The notes: generated by a model from the sequence alone, not told the origin. Counted from the first letter of the stretch, positions 26,033 through 33,942 are shown. The stretch: 64,000 nucleotides of DNA from Candidatus Gastranaerophilales bacterium (GCA_944323945.1 CALUUL010000002.1:1-64000); one strand, 5' to 3'. Numbers and translations: made by a program.

Positions 26033-26878
26033 ATGTTTAAAATTATATCTGGTAATTTTTCAAAAAATTCAATTTGCACTTTTGAGAGCATATTAGAAAC
26101 AGGAAAAGGATTTGAAACAACAAAAACTTTATTAAAAAATGCGCAAGAAATCCGTTTATTATCAGATGAAGAAATAAATCAATTAATACAAAATTCAGAT
26201 TATGCCTTATATATAAAAGACTTAAAAAAAGCTATTAAAGATGATAATACAGTATGTTTTTATTATAAATACAAAAACAAAAAAGAATTTACAGCAATAG
26301 CAGACCTAAAAACTTATCAATTAGTTGCCAATAAAGCAAAAGAAGAAGTCCCAGAAGAAAAATTGACGACTGTAAGTTCATCTAAAAATGGATGTTTACT
26401 TTTAATAGCTATTGCCATAATTTTATTTATACTTGTAAGTTGTGTTGGAAATCATCAGACAAATACTACTTCAAACGACACGCAAACAAGTAACGGGGCA
26501 ACAACTTCACAAAAAACTGCTCAGAATACCATAAAAGTAGCAAACACCAAACAGGTCAATTATTTAAAAGTATTTCTAAAATCAGGATTTCAGATTGTAG
26601 ATGAAAAACGTGTATACTACATTAAATCAAATGATTATCAGAATGCTTATTTTGTTGGAACAATGGTAAGACATATAAATAGGCTTGAACCTTGTATATG
26701 GTTTGCAAGCAAATTTGAAGATACATCAGGAACAATATTATCAGCAAATGACGGAGCCGTTTATTCATCATATCCCCTAGATGCACGCAAAACAGATATT
26801 CAAGTTAAATCTTATGATGATGGGTATAATAAAATTCATAATGAAGTATTAAAGCATTTTAATGAATTGGCAAGGTAA
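26033..26878 (+). CDS. Element-encoded membrane protein of unknown function
   Basis: A 281-residue protein. The ATG at 26033 has an AGGTG ribosome site 4 bases upstream; a GTG at 26021 is in frame but less likely. A cytoplasmic N-terminal domain of ~118 residues is followed by one membrane segment (about 121-138), a Thr/Ser/Gln-rich flexible stretch (TNTTSNDTQTSNGATTSQK), and a C-terminal domain of ~110 residues that would lie outside. The last part (ASKFEDTSGTILSANDGAVYSSYP) looks beta-rich. It is transcribed divergently from the repressor, as an accessory or surface-exclusion gene might be. No family recognised. Confidence 0.6.
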   Translation: MFKIISGNFSKNSICTFESILETGKGFETTKTLLKNAQEIRLLSDEEINQLIQNSDYALYIKDLKKAIKDDNTVCFYYKYKNKKEFTAIADLKTYQLVANKAKEEVPEEKLTTVSSSKNGCLLLIAIAIILFILVSCVGNHQTNTTSNDTQTSNGATTSQKTAQNTIKVANTKQVNYLKVFLKSGFQIVDEKRVYYIKSNDYQNAYFVGTMVRHINRLEPCIWFASKFEDTSGTILSANDGAVYSSYPLDARKTDIQVKSYDDGYNKIHNEVLKHFNELAR

Positions 26879-26882
26879 TATT

Positions 26883-27243
26883 TCAGCTTATTTGTTTGGC
26901 AATAATATTAGCTAAAATCTGCTGTTCTTCGGTTTTAGCTTCAAGTGTTGGTGATAAACTCATTGTCTTTTCAATGGGTTTTTCACCTATGCTGTATCCA
27001 TTCAACCGCCTTTAAATTGCCTTTAATTGCCTTACACAACATTGCTTCTTTTGTTGATTTAATTGTCTTATCTTGTATTACTTCCACTGATAAAAGAATT
27101 TGCAATATGTCTTTCATAAGACGTTTTTCTTGTCTTACTTTTGCCGATTTTTTACCACCAGCACTTTGAATTTTTCTTTGTTCAACCTTTGTTAATTGAT
27201 TTAAGGGTATAAGATTTTCAGTTTTAGGATTTTTATTCGTCAT
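26883..27243 (-). pseudogene. Frameshifted KGG-motif phage-type protein (paralog of 27255 gene)
   Basis: The ATG-initiated frame (27243 to 26983) gives 86 residues: NKNPKTENLIPL, then GGKKSAKVRQEKR, then GNLKAVE, and then stops. The next gene upstream has the same order but continues past GNVKAFEVIRNTIGE for 30 more residues. Here the matching continuation, IGEKPIEKTMSLSP, exists in another frame and runs to a stop at 26883-26885. The two frames differ by one base overall, and a local comparison with the paralog suggests a 5-base loss near 26990. This is most simply a broken gene. If 86 residues is the working form, it would be a shortened protein. Confidence 0.65.
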
Positions 27244-27254
27244 ATTGCCCTCAC

Positions 27255-27614
27255 TTATAGTTCTTTTAGCTTTTCGAATACCTTATTAATGGTTTTATCG
27301 TCAATAGTGCTTTCTATGCTGGCATGAATGTTACTGATTTCATTTTCACCTATTGTATTTCTTATAACCTCAAAAGCTTTCACATTGCCATCTATTGCAT
27401 TTTTAACAAGAGATAAACACATTTTCTCTTGCATTGTTTTACCTGTTTTATCCTCAACATTTAAAAGATATAGCAACTCATCTTTTAGCTTTTTGCGTTC
27501 TTGCCTGACTTTTGCAGATATTTTACCACCCTTTTGTTGTAATTCTTTCTTTTCGGTCGGATTTCTGGCAGACAATGGGATAAGGTTTTCTGTTTTAGGA
27601 TTTTTGTTCATCAT
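27255..27614 (-). CDS. Phage-type small protein with KGG...SAKVRQE motif
   Basis: A 119-residue, mostly helical and very basic protein. It opens with NKNPKTENLIPLSARNPTE, then KGGKISAKVRQERKKLKDEL, a region I recall from small proteins of Gram-positive-type phages and islands that are sometimes annotated as putative small terminase or regulatory proteins. The C-terminal half contains AIDGNVKAFEVIRNTIGE. The neighbour downstream is a frameshifted copy, so this is probably the working version. A DNA-binding or packaging role is a guess. It lies 5 bases downstream of a small membrane-protein gene. Confidence 0.7.
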   Translation of the reverse strand: MMNKNPKTENLIPLSARNPTEKKELQQKGGKISAKVRQERKKLKDELLYLLNVEDKTGKTMQEKMCLSLVKNAIDGNVKAFEVIRNTIGENEISNIHASIESTIDDKTINKVFEKLKEL

Positions 27615-27619
27615 TCCTC

Positions 27620-27835
27620 CTATAATCCTAACGTTTTAAAGTGAATAATAATTCCAATAATTGAAACAATTAATGCACCAAGTATAAAAAATAATACACT
27701 AATAATTCTTTTGTTAAATCTTAAATCTTTAGACAAACTCAACATAATCTCGTATAAAGTACAAGTATTTTCAATGACATTGTCTAACTGTTTTTCACTA
27801 ATAATAAATTTTGTTTGTTTGATTTTCTTTTTCAT
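27620..27835 (-). CDS. Small element-encoded membrane protein
   Basis: A 71-residue protein with a basic, amphipathic N-terminal half and one membrane segment at about 45-66 (VLFFILGALIVSIIGIIIHF). Small single-span proteins are common in phage and island early regions as holin-like or regulatory factors, but one segment with this charge pattern is not enough to decide. A GGAGAAAAC ribosome site precedes the ATG. It sits between the replication genes and the KGG-motif genes on the same strand. Confidence 0.55.
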   Translation of the reverse strand: MKKKIKQTKFIISEKQLDNVIENTCTLYEIMLSLSKDLRFNKRIISVLFFILGALIVSIIGIIIHFKTLGL

Positions 27836-27888
27836 TTCGTTTTCTCCTTTTGTTGTAATATGCCTTTACCTCTGTGATTACCTTTAAG

Positions 27889-28356
27889 TTAATTGCTAAC
27901 ATTATTATCATTATCATTTTTATTTTTATTTGATTGATTTTTAATCAATGCTTCATTAATAAGCTCAAGTTCATAGTAAAATTCCATATCAAATAATTGC
28001 CAAACTTCTTTATTATCAATTAATTCTCTTTCCCTGTTTAGGGCTTTACTCAAAATGCTGGGGTTTTTTATCATACCTCTTGTGTATTTAAAATATTTGT
28101 GTATGAAAATTAAATTTTCGTCCTTGTAAAATTTAATCATTTGTAATTTATCTAATTTTTCTAATATGTTGATAACTTCTTTTGTATCAAGTCCACAATC
28201 ACAAGCGATATATTGAGGCATAATGTTGTAAATACCACTTTGAGATACTTGTTTATTAGTTAAAAGGTTTAAATAAACGAGCTTTTCACTAGGCTGCAAT
28301 TTTGTAAATCTTTGACTTTGCCATATTGATTTATAGATTGGATTATAATTTCCCAT
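27889..28356 (-). CDS. DnaD-like/replisome-organizer N-terminal protein
   Basis: A 155-residue protein with a winged-helix N-terminal region: PIYKSIWQSQRFTKLQPSEKLVYL, then SGIYNIMPQYIACDCGLDTKEVINILEKLDKLQMIKF, and IFIHKYFKYTRG. This is the pattern of phage replication-initiation proteins and DnaD/replisome-organizer N-terminal domains, which bind the origin and recruit helicase. The C-terminal tail is short and Asn/Lys-rich, so a DnaD C-terminal helicase-recruiting domain seems absent. It overlaps the primase gene by 14 bases, which supports a joint job in element replication. Confidence 0.75.
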   Translation of the reverse strand: MGNYNPIYKSIWQSQRFTKLQPSEKLVYLNLLTNKQVSQSGIYNIMPQYIACDCGLDTKEVINILEKLDKLQMIKFYKDENLIFIHKYFKYTRGMIKNPSILSKALNRERELIDNKEVWQLFDMEFYYELELINEALIKNQSNKNKNDNDNNVSN

Positions 28357-29242
28357 GAGCCACCCCCTGCAAGCACTTTTGAGCTGTTCTTAAGAGATAA
28401 TCACGCCTTAACATCTTTTTATAATGTAATTGGTCTTTTTGAGCTGCATAAGGGCTTAATTTAAATAATTCAATAGCATTGGCAATATCATAGCCATTCC
28501 AATATAAAATCTTGGACATTAACCCTAAGTCGTTGCAGCTTTCGTCATTAGAGTATCTTTGACCGTTCCAAAGCGCTTGTAGTTTACTATCTTTGCCGAG
28601 TGCGTATTCGATTTTTTGCGTTAGATTTGAAATTTCTGAAATATTCGTGTGATTTAAGGCTTTTGTCATTGGTAACGCAGGAAAATATCTTTTTTCAAAT
28701 GCTGTTATCTCTGTTTGTCGTTTTTCAATATTTGCTTTAAGAAAAACATTGCCAGTTAATGTAAAATAACGGTTACAATCATAAATTTCCAAAGATTTGC
28801 AAAAATTTAAATCACTCCGTTTGCACCTTGCTCCTGCCTTTTTAGCATATGTTAATATGTGTAAGCCTTTTTTACTTGGCGAATATTCTGTGTAGGAATT
28901 AATCGTTTTAACAATTTTCAATGTTTCATCTGATATTTTGCCGTTACCATTTATGCATTCATCTATATCTATTCCGCAAAGTGTCGAGCCGTCTATATTA
29001 CCTAGAACAATGCCTAAAAATTCAGCATTATCTGTTTTTTGCAAATATTTTAAAGCTGTTTTGTAATCATAAAAATTTGCAGGATTTGTTATGTCAATAT
29101 TTTGGTTTGTTATTGGAGAAATTGGTCTTTTCTCTTTATTTGCGAGTATAAATTGCTTTGAATTTTTAAGATTTTCTGATAAAATAAAGTTAGCTTGAGT
29201 GCCCTTATTATTTGCAATAGGGGCATTTTTTGTTTTTTGCAT
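28343..29242 (-). CDS. Prim-Pol-type primase/polymerase (AEP superfamily)
   Basis: A 299-residue archaeo-eukaryotic-type primase resembling the NrS-1/primase-polymerase domain of phage and plasmid proteins. Visible catalytic motifs are GIDIDE with metal-binding Asp92 and Asp94, SPSKKGLHIL with His128, and LEIYDCNRYFTLTGN with acidic residues 152 and 155. The C-terminal ~100 residues match a PriCT-like helical region (NDESCNDLGLMSKILYWNGYD). There is no fused helicase, so helicase would come from the host, possibly through the DnaD-like neighbour. It likely primes replication of the excised element. Confidence 0.85.
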   Translation of the reverse strand: MQKTKNAPIANNKGTQANFILSENLKNSKQFILANKEKRPISPITNQNIDITNPANFYDYKTALKYLQKTDNAEFLGIVLGNIDGSTLCGIDIDECINGNGKISDETLKIVKTINSYTEYSPSKKGLHILTYAKKAGARCKRSDLNFCKSLEIYDCNRYFTLTGNVFLKANIEKRQTEITAFEKRYFPALPMTKALNHTNISEISNLTQKIEYALGKDSKLQALWNGQRYSNDESCNDLGLMSKILYWNGYDIANAIELFKLSPYAAQKDQLHYKKMLRRDYLLRTAQKCLQGVAHGKL

Positions 29243-29251
29243 ATCTTCCTC

Positions 29252-29443
29252 CTAATATAGCTCACTATTTCCGTTTAAAAACTCAATTAATTTTTCAAAA
29301 TTAATTAAATATTTACGCCCTGCTCTAACATGAATAATTTTGTTTTTTAAACACAATTGACGAATATAAAAATTCGCAAGTCCTGTTTTTTCTGCTGCTT
29401 TTTTAATTGTTACCATTTGTGGTATTAAAACTGTATTTTGCAT
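29252..29443 (-). CDS. xis: Excisionase-like helix-turn-helix protein
   Basis: A 63-residue MerR/excisionase-type DNA-binding protein: VTIKKAAEKTGLANFYIRQLC forms the helix-turn-helix and HVRAGRKYLINFEKLIEFL the wing. Such proteins direct excision by bending DNA at the attachment site and often regulate the early operon. It is the first gene of the leftward replication operon (excisionase, primase, DnaD-like) and faces the XRE/integrase operon across a 159-base control region. Confidence 0.82.
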   Translation of the reverse strand: MQNTVLIPQMVTIKKAAEKTGLANFYIRQLCLKNKIIHVRAGRKYLINFEKLIEFLNGNSELY

Positions 29444-29485
29444 ATAGCCTCCTTTGTTATCTATTTGTTATTTTTATTACATTTT

Positions 29486-29591
29486 TTGTCTATTTAATTA
29501 TATTATAATTCTTTATATTGATTTTTGTTATTTTTTAGTATATATTGATAATAAATAGGCGAATTTATGTATTAAATTATCAAATAGACAA
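29486..29591. promoter_or_regulatory. Divergent control region with inverted half-sites
   Basis: Between the excisionase and second XRE genes, TTGTCTATTT (29486-29495) is repeated inverted as AAATAGACAA (29582-29591). The copies flank an A/T-rich stretch holding probable promoters for both operons, for example TATAAT at 29503-29508. The arrangement suits a repressor making a loop or blocking both promoters; binding by the XRE protein is inferred. Confidence 0.5.
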
Positions 29592-29602
29592 TGGAGTTAA
29601 AT

Positions 29603-30235
29603 ATGAAAAGAGCAAAATATAAAATTCTAGGTAAACGATTTAGAGAATTAAGAGAAGAATTGAATACATTTGAAAAAATTTGTACACAAGCAAATCTTGC
29701 AAAAAAGCTAAATTTAACTGCTCCACAAATTTCAGACTTAGAAAAAGGTAAAAAAGCACCGTCTTTAAATGTTTTAAAAGAATACTGTAATTATTTTAAA
29801 GTACCAATGGAGTATCTTGTGGATGAAAAAAAAGAATATAGACATTATCAAAATCAAACTCTTAGCGAAGATTTAGGGTTATCAGATGACGCTATTCTTG
29901 GAATAAGAAAGTTAAATAGCTTTTCAAACAAGTTAGAAAAGGATAACAAAAACTTAAATGTAAGCAAATTGAATTTAAGTAATTTGTTAAATATATTTTT
30001 GTCTGATTATATGTTATTGAGTAGTTTTTTGTTAAACTTTAATAACTATTTAGAAGAACTTCAAAAAGAAGAAGAATTTATCGTAAAAATTAAAAATACT
30101 AATAAAAATTTAAACGAAAATGAAATTGCTGAAATGCTGCACGAACAAAATCTTATAGAAGAAAAATTGCATCTTGCATTATATAGAACACAAGATGTTT
30201 TAAAAAAAATAGCAAAAAATATTAATAAGAGGTAA
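29603..30235 (+). CDS. XRE-family regulator preceding the integrase
   Basis: A 210-residue regulator with an N-terminal helix-turn-helix at about 7-63 (RFRELREELNTFEKICTQANLAKKLNLTAPQISDLEKGKKAPS) and a long helical C-terminus predicted to form coiled coils. I chose the ATG at 29603, which has GGAG 7 bases upstream; an in-frame ATG at 29591 overlaps the operator half-site. The integrase starts 2 bases after its stop, so both are co-expressed. It is the second XRE protein in the element, each beside its own divergent control region. Confidence 0.83.
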   Translation: MKRAKYKILGKRFRELREELNTFEKICTQANLAKKLNLTAPQISDLEKGKKAPSLNVLKEYCNYFKVPMEYLVDEKKEYRHYQNQTLSEDLGLSDDAILGIRKLNSFSNKLEKDNKNLNVSKLNLSNLLNIFLSDYMLLSSFLLNFNNYLEELQKEEEFIVKIKNTNKNLNENEIAEMLHEQNLIEEKLHLALYRTQDVLKKIAKNINKR

Positions 30236-30237
30236 TT

Positions 30238-31500
30238 ATGGCAAACGTTCAAGAAAGAAGAAATAAAGACGGTGAAATTATTTCATATTCTATCAGAGTT
30301 CATAAAGGTCGGGATATGAACGGTAAACAGTTGAAACCATATACAATGACTTTTAAAGTGCTGCCAAATTGGAGTGAAAGAAAAACACAAACAGAGTTAA
30401 AAAAAGCTGTTGTATTGTTTGAAGAACAGTGCAAAAAAGGTATAGTTGCAGATAATAAACAATCTTTTGAAAGATATGCAGATTATGTAATTAATCTTAA
30501 AGAAAGAACAGGTGTAAAACATAGAACAATAGTTCGATATAAAGAATTATTGAAAAGAATAATTCCTGCAATTGGTCATTTAAAATTATCAGAACTAAAG
30601 CCCCAACATTTAAATGCATTATATGAACAACTTAGCAAAGATGGTTTGAATAAAAAAACTGGCAAAACGCTTAGTAATAAAACTATTCTTGAACACCACA
30701 GATTAATAAGAACCATATTAGCTCAAGCAGAAAAAGAGTTATTAGTACAATACAATGCCGCAGCAAAAGCAACACCTCCAAAAGTCGATAAAAAAGAAGC
30801 AAATTACCTTCAGGTAGAAGATGTAGAAAATATATTGTTTTATTTGAAAAAAGAACCATTAAAACAACAAGTAGCAATGAATTTGCTTATATTTACAGGT
30901 TGCAGACGTGGTGAAATTATGGGATTAAAATGGAATAAAATTGACTTTAAAAACAATCTTATAATAATAGACACTAACCTTTTATATTCAAAAGAACGTG
31001 GAATATATGAAGATACACCAAAAACAGAACAATCTAAACGAGTTATAAATATTCCGATTACCGTTATGGAGTTATTAAAAACTTATCGCAAAGAATATAA
31101 CACCAAAAGGCTTGCTCTTGGCTCATATTGGAATGATACAGGATTTGTATTTGTACAAGAAAACGGAAAACCAATGCACCCAGATACTCTAACAGATTAT
31201 TGTAGCAAATTTAGAAACAAGTATAACGCTATAATAGAGGAAGAAAACAGCAAAAAATCACATAAAGAAAAATTAAGACTATTACCCCATATTAATCCAC
31301 ACGCATTCAGACATACTCAAGCAAGTATATTAATATTAAGTGGTTTAGATTGTACAACAGTTAGCAAAAGACTAGGACACGCAAAAACAAGCACAACAAC
31401 CGATATTTATGGGCATTTATTACAAAAAGCCGACGCAAAAGCTAGTAATATTCTAACTAATTTATTTTATAAAGAACATAATAAAAAAATTAGTAAATAA
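30238..31500 (+). CDS. int: Tyrosine recombinase integrase
   Basis: A 420-residue phage-type integrase that recombines the element into and out of tRNA-fMet. It has an N-terminal arm-binding domain (about 1-60), a SAM-like core-binding domain (about 75-170) and a catalytic domain. The catalytic residues are visible: Arg223 in TGCRRGE, His355 and Arg358 in HAFRHT, His381 in GHAKTS and the nucleophile Tyr391 in DIYGHL. All are intact, so it is probably active. It is transcribed toward the PIN gene, whose stop is 10 bases away. Confidence 0.95.
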   Translation: MANVQERRNKDGEIISYSIRVHKGRDMNGKQLKPYTMTFKVLPNWSERKTQTELKKAVVLFEEQCKKGIVADNKQSFERYADYVINLKERTGVKHRTIVRYKELLKRIIPAIGHLKLSELKPQHLNALYEQLSKDGLNKKTGKTLSNKTILEHHRLIRTILAQAEKELLVQYNAAAKATPPKVDKKEANYLQVEDVENILFYLKKEPLKQQVAMNLLIFTGCRRGEIMGLKWNKIDFKNNLIIIDTNLLYSKERGIYEDTPKTEQSKRVINIPITVMELLKTYRKEYNTKRLALGSYWNDTGFVFVQENGKPMHPDTLTDYCSKFRNKYNAIIEEENSKKSHKEKLRLLPHINPHAFRHTQASILILSGLDCTTVSKRLGHAKTSTTTDIYGHLLQKADAKASNILTNLFYKEHNKKISK

Positions 31501-31509
31501 AAGATATTA

Positions 31510-32064
31510 CTATATAGTCAATATATTAGAGTTAGCAGTAATAATTTCTAACGGTGAATTCAATAAAGAATAATCAGCGTCATCTGTAATTAATTTTATG
31601 TCGTTATAATTACATAGATAATTAAAATATTCATCATTAAAATCAATTTTTATATTGTCGGTCAAATCATCAATAGCTAACTCTTCAAAATTATCACTTA
31701 ATTTTGTAAAACTATTTAACATTTGCCTTATAATAGGCTTAATTTGTCCTATTGCATATATATAATCGTTAGAGTTACGAAAATCCCTTTTTCTTTGGTA
31801 TTCATCTTCACTCCTATCGCCCTTTTTTATACGATATTCTCTAGAAATAAGTGCATTAACAAATTCTGCTAAATTCAATGAAGTTAAATAAACAGTTGCA
31901 CCTGATTTAATTATTTTATCCATAAAATCACTATAAACTTCTGACCTTATATCATCTATATAAGGATTTAAACCATTAAATAAAAGTACTAGGACATTTG
32001 TATCAAAAAGAAATTTATCACTCGATTTTGGCTTATAAGTTCTTATGTCATAAACTTTAACCAT
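31510..32064 (-). CDS. PIN-domain nuclease-like protein
   Basis: A 184-residue PIN-domain protein, the fold of VapC-type toxins and other metal-dependent RNases. The acidic residues expected in the active site are visible: Asp21 in LFDTNVLV, Glu67 in LNLAEFVN, Asp144 in DFNDEYF, and Asp161/162/164 in ITDDADYS. It is longer than VapC (~130 residues) because of an inserted helical region around 75-125. It overlaps the STAS-like gene start by 8 bases and is the last gene of the GHKL/STAS/PIN operon, so it is a natural candidate for the effector. No VapB-like antitoxin is adjacent; the STAS-like protein may take that role. Confidence 0.8.
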   Translation of the reverse strand: MVKVYDIRTYKPKSSDKFLFDTNVLVLLFNGLNPYIDDIRSEVYSDFMDKIIKSGATVYLTSLNLAEFVNALISREYRIKKGDRSEDEYQRKRDFRNSNDYIYAIGQIKPIIRQMLNSFTKLSDNFEELAIDDLTDNIKIDFNDEYFNYLCNYNDIKLITDDADYSLLNSPLEIITANSNILTI

Positions 32065-32425
32065 TATCTAATTCCTTTTTTAATGCTTCATTTAATTTTT
32101 CCCTGTATTCAGGATTTTGATAATATTCTTTCGCTCTTTTTAAAACTGTTGCAAGTATTTCTCGGTCGTCTTTATTCATATTTAATGTTTTTACATTTTG
32201 ACGCAAGAAATCAACACTATAATTTTCTTTATATAATTGTCCAACAGCAGTGTTAAGAAATGCAGATATCACCATTTCTATATTCATAAAATCGAGAATA
32301 ACTACATTACCAGCTTTTAATGCTTTATTTATTTTTTCAAAAACTTTTTGCCCGTCAGTATCTGAAACAGCCGCACTTCCACCGACTTCATTATAAATAT
32401 TGATTTTTATTTCGTTATTTGACAT
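32057..32425 (-). CDS. STAS-like protein (DUF4325 type)
   Basis: A 122-residue protein with a STAS-like core: VVILDFMNIEMVISAFLNTAVGQLY (41-65), matching the pattern I recall for DUF4325, in which a short strand and acidic/hydrophobic loop precede a helix. STAS domains in partner-switching systems are phosphorylated on a Ser/Thr at this loop; Ser54 is at a suitable place here, though this is inference. The C-terminal ~45 residues are charged and helical (EILATVLKRAKEYYQNPEYREK). The gene lies between the GHKL ATPase (8-base gap) and the PIN gene (8-base overlap), so the three are translated together. Confidence 0.78.
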   Translation of the reverse strand: MSNNEIKINIYNEVGGSAAVSDTDGQKVFEKINKALKAGNVVILDFMNIEMVISAFLNTAVGQLYKENYSVDFLRQNVKTLNMNKDDREILATVLKRAKEYYQNPEYREKLNEALKKELDNG

Positions 32426-32433
32426 TTTTTCTC

Positions 32434-33312
32434 CTAGAAAAATATTTCATCAATTTGTTCATCTTCTGTTAAATAATCTTGAGTATCATCCATTTTGATT
32501 TTCAAATTAACAACAGTGCCAATGAATGTATCATTAAATTCCTTCACACTTATTCTATCATAAATATCTTCATATAAATATCCGTTATCTGATATAACTT
32601 GTAAGGAACCTTTATTTTGCCCAATAAACCTTCTAACAGTATCAAATCCCAATCCACCCGAGATACCTTGTTTTGTTGTCGTATCTTTTTTTATAGCCCA
32701 TTGTATAGCTTGTATTGCACTTATATCTTCTCTATTAAAAAAATTACATACATTTTGTTTAATAGTAGTACCAGTATTAACAATGGTAAAATATAAATCT
32801 TTTTTGTTTGGAAAATATTGTCCACAAGTATATACATAGTCACAATTTGCATGAATTTTTGCATTAACAAAAATCTCTAATAGGCTTTTGGCAAATTCTT
32901 TTCTAAAACTTTCAGACATTTTAGGGAAATCATGTTTTGTTAATAATTCATCATTTATATATTGATAAAATAATTGATTATCTGCTGCTTTAAATTTTCT
33001 ATATTTAATAGTCGTAGAATAATAATCTTCAATTTTGGGATAACCATAATTGCTTAAAAAATCATTTTTTTGCAATATTTTCTGAACTTGAGGTTTAAAA
33101 TTTGCAAAATCTATCGAAACAAAAACATCTGTAGCATCAAATATTGCACCCATTAACGCAGATAGATTAGCTTCCAAATATGTTGTATTAGAAAAATCGA
33201 TAATAACATCTTCAACCAATAATCCAATCAAATAATCATACATAGCAATTAATTTAGAAAAACTTTGATATGAATTTTCAGCCTTATTGGGAAATTGATA
33301 ATTAATAGTCAT
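32434..33312 (-). CDS. GHKL ATPase with N-terminal STAS-like region
   Basis: A 292-residue protein. The N-terminal ~90 residues look STAS-like (VIIDFSNTTYLEANLSALMGAIF, 36-58). The C-terminal half is a GHKL (histidine-kinase/HSP90-type) ATPase: N-box LLEIFVNAKIHA with Glu146, Asn150 and His154, G1-like VNTGT (178-182), and G2 GGLGF (219-223). It has no phosphoacceptor-histidine domain, so it is a Ser/Thr-kinase or ATP-switch relative rather than a classical sensor kinase. With a free STAS-like protein and a PIN nuclease downstream, it fits an anti-sigma-type partner switch rewired to control a nuclease. It is the operon's first gene and lies beside the right attachment repeat. Confidence 0.78.
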   Translation of the reverse strand: MTINYQFPNKAENSYQSFSKLIAMYDYLIGLLVEDVIIDFSNTTYLEANLSALMGAIFDATDVFVSIDFANFKPQVQKILQKNDFLSNYGYPKIEDYYSTTIKYRKFKAADNQLFYQYINDELLTKHDFPKMSESFRKEFAKSLLEIFVNAKIHANCDYVYTCGQYFPNKKDLYFTIVNTGTTIKQNVCNFFNREDISAIQAIQWAIKKDTTTKQGISGGLGFDTVRRFIGQNKGSLQVISDNGYLYEDIYDRISVKEFNDTFIGTVVNLKIKMDDTQDYLTEDEQIDEIFF

Positions 33313-33350
33313 AACAATATTCTATCCTAAATTTATAAATTTGCTACATT

Positions 33351-33372
33351 GTTGAATTATAGTTGAATTATT
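33351..33372. repeat. Tandem 11-bp repeats near the right end
   Basis: GTTGAATTATA (33351-33361) and GTTGAATTATT (33362-33372) are abutting copies of the unit found near the left end. They lie 55 bases from the right att core and are candidate integrase arm sites. Confidence 0.55.
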
Positions 33373-33391
33373 TACAGTTTTATTATGAAAA

Positions 33392-33422
33392 AAGGGGAAT
33401 TCAAAAATCCTGAAATCCCCTT
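33392..33422 (-). terminator. Element-supplied terminator for tRNA-fMet
   Basis: A 12 bp stem with one mismatch (AAGGGGAATTCA at 33392-33403 with 33411-33422) is followed by six T on the minus strand. It lies just past the tRNA 3' end, inside the element, and replaces the original terminator at 25025-25055. Confidence 0.8.
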
Positions 33423-33430
33423 ACTCTAAA

Positions 33431-33507
<77 letters not shown>

Positions 33508-33520
33508 CTACATGTTTATT

Positions 33521-33546
33521 ATTATATGCTGAAAACAAAAAATCAA
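33521..33546 (-). promoter_or_regulatory. Probable tRNA-fMet promoter
   Basis: On the minus strand a TATAAT (33526-33521) lies about 14 bases before the mature tRNA 5' end. A TTGATT at 33546-33541 is a weak -35 candidate with a short 14-base spacer, so only the -10 is convincing. Confidence 0.45.
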
Positions 33547-33738
33547 CCCTACTCTAATTAATTTTTCACATCATTTAATAACAAAATTAAAATGAACTAT
33601 TAATTATATGTAACTAAAAAATAAAATAAAATTATATTACTCATGAATAATATATCAAACAATATTCATAATTGGTTATTTACATAAAATATATGAAATA
33701 ATATAATTATCTCAGTCAAATAATAAAAAGGTTTTTCT

Positions 33739-33942
33739 ATGAAAAAAATTTTATGGAATATATTTGTTAGTATTTTACTTATAATTGCAATTATTGGAGA
33801 TATACAAATGGCATTAAATACTCAAAAAAGTCCAATAATTAAAACAACGGAGGAAAAAAATTCAAATGAACTAACTCCAATAATAAATAACATAAATTCG
33901 CAGAATATTATAATAAAAGAAATAATAAAAGAGGGTTTATAA
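33739..33942 (+). CDS. Small membrane or exported protein
   Basis: A 67-residue protein with one N-terminal hydrophobic segment (about 4-26) and a polar, Asn/Ile/Lys-rich tail. It could be a signal-anchored small protein or be cleaved. An AAAGG ribosome site precedes the ATG, and the stop codon is embedded in a terminator hairpin at 33927-33952, so this is a single-gene transcript. It is the first chromosomal gene after the tRNA and has no recognised family. Confidence 0.5.
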   Translation: MKKILWNIFVSILLIIAIIGDIQMALNTQKSPIIKTTEEKNSNELTPIINNINSQNIIIKEIIKEGL

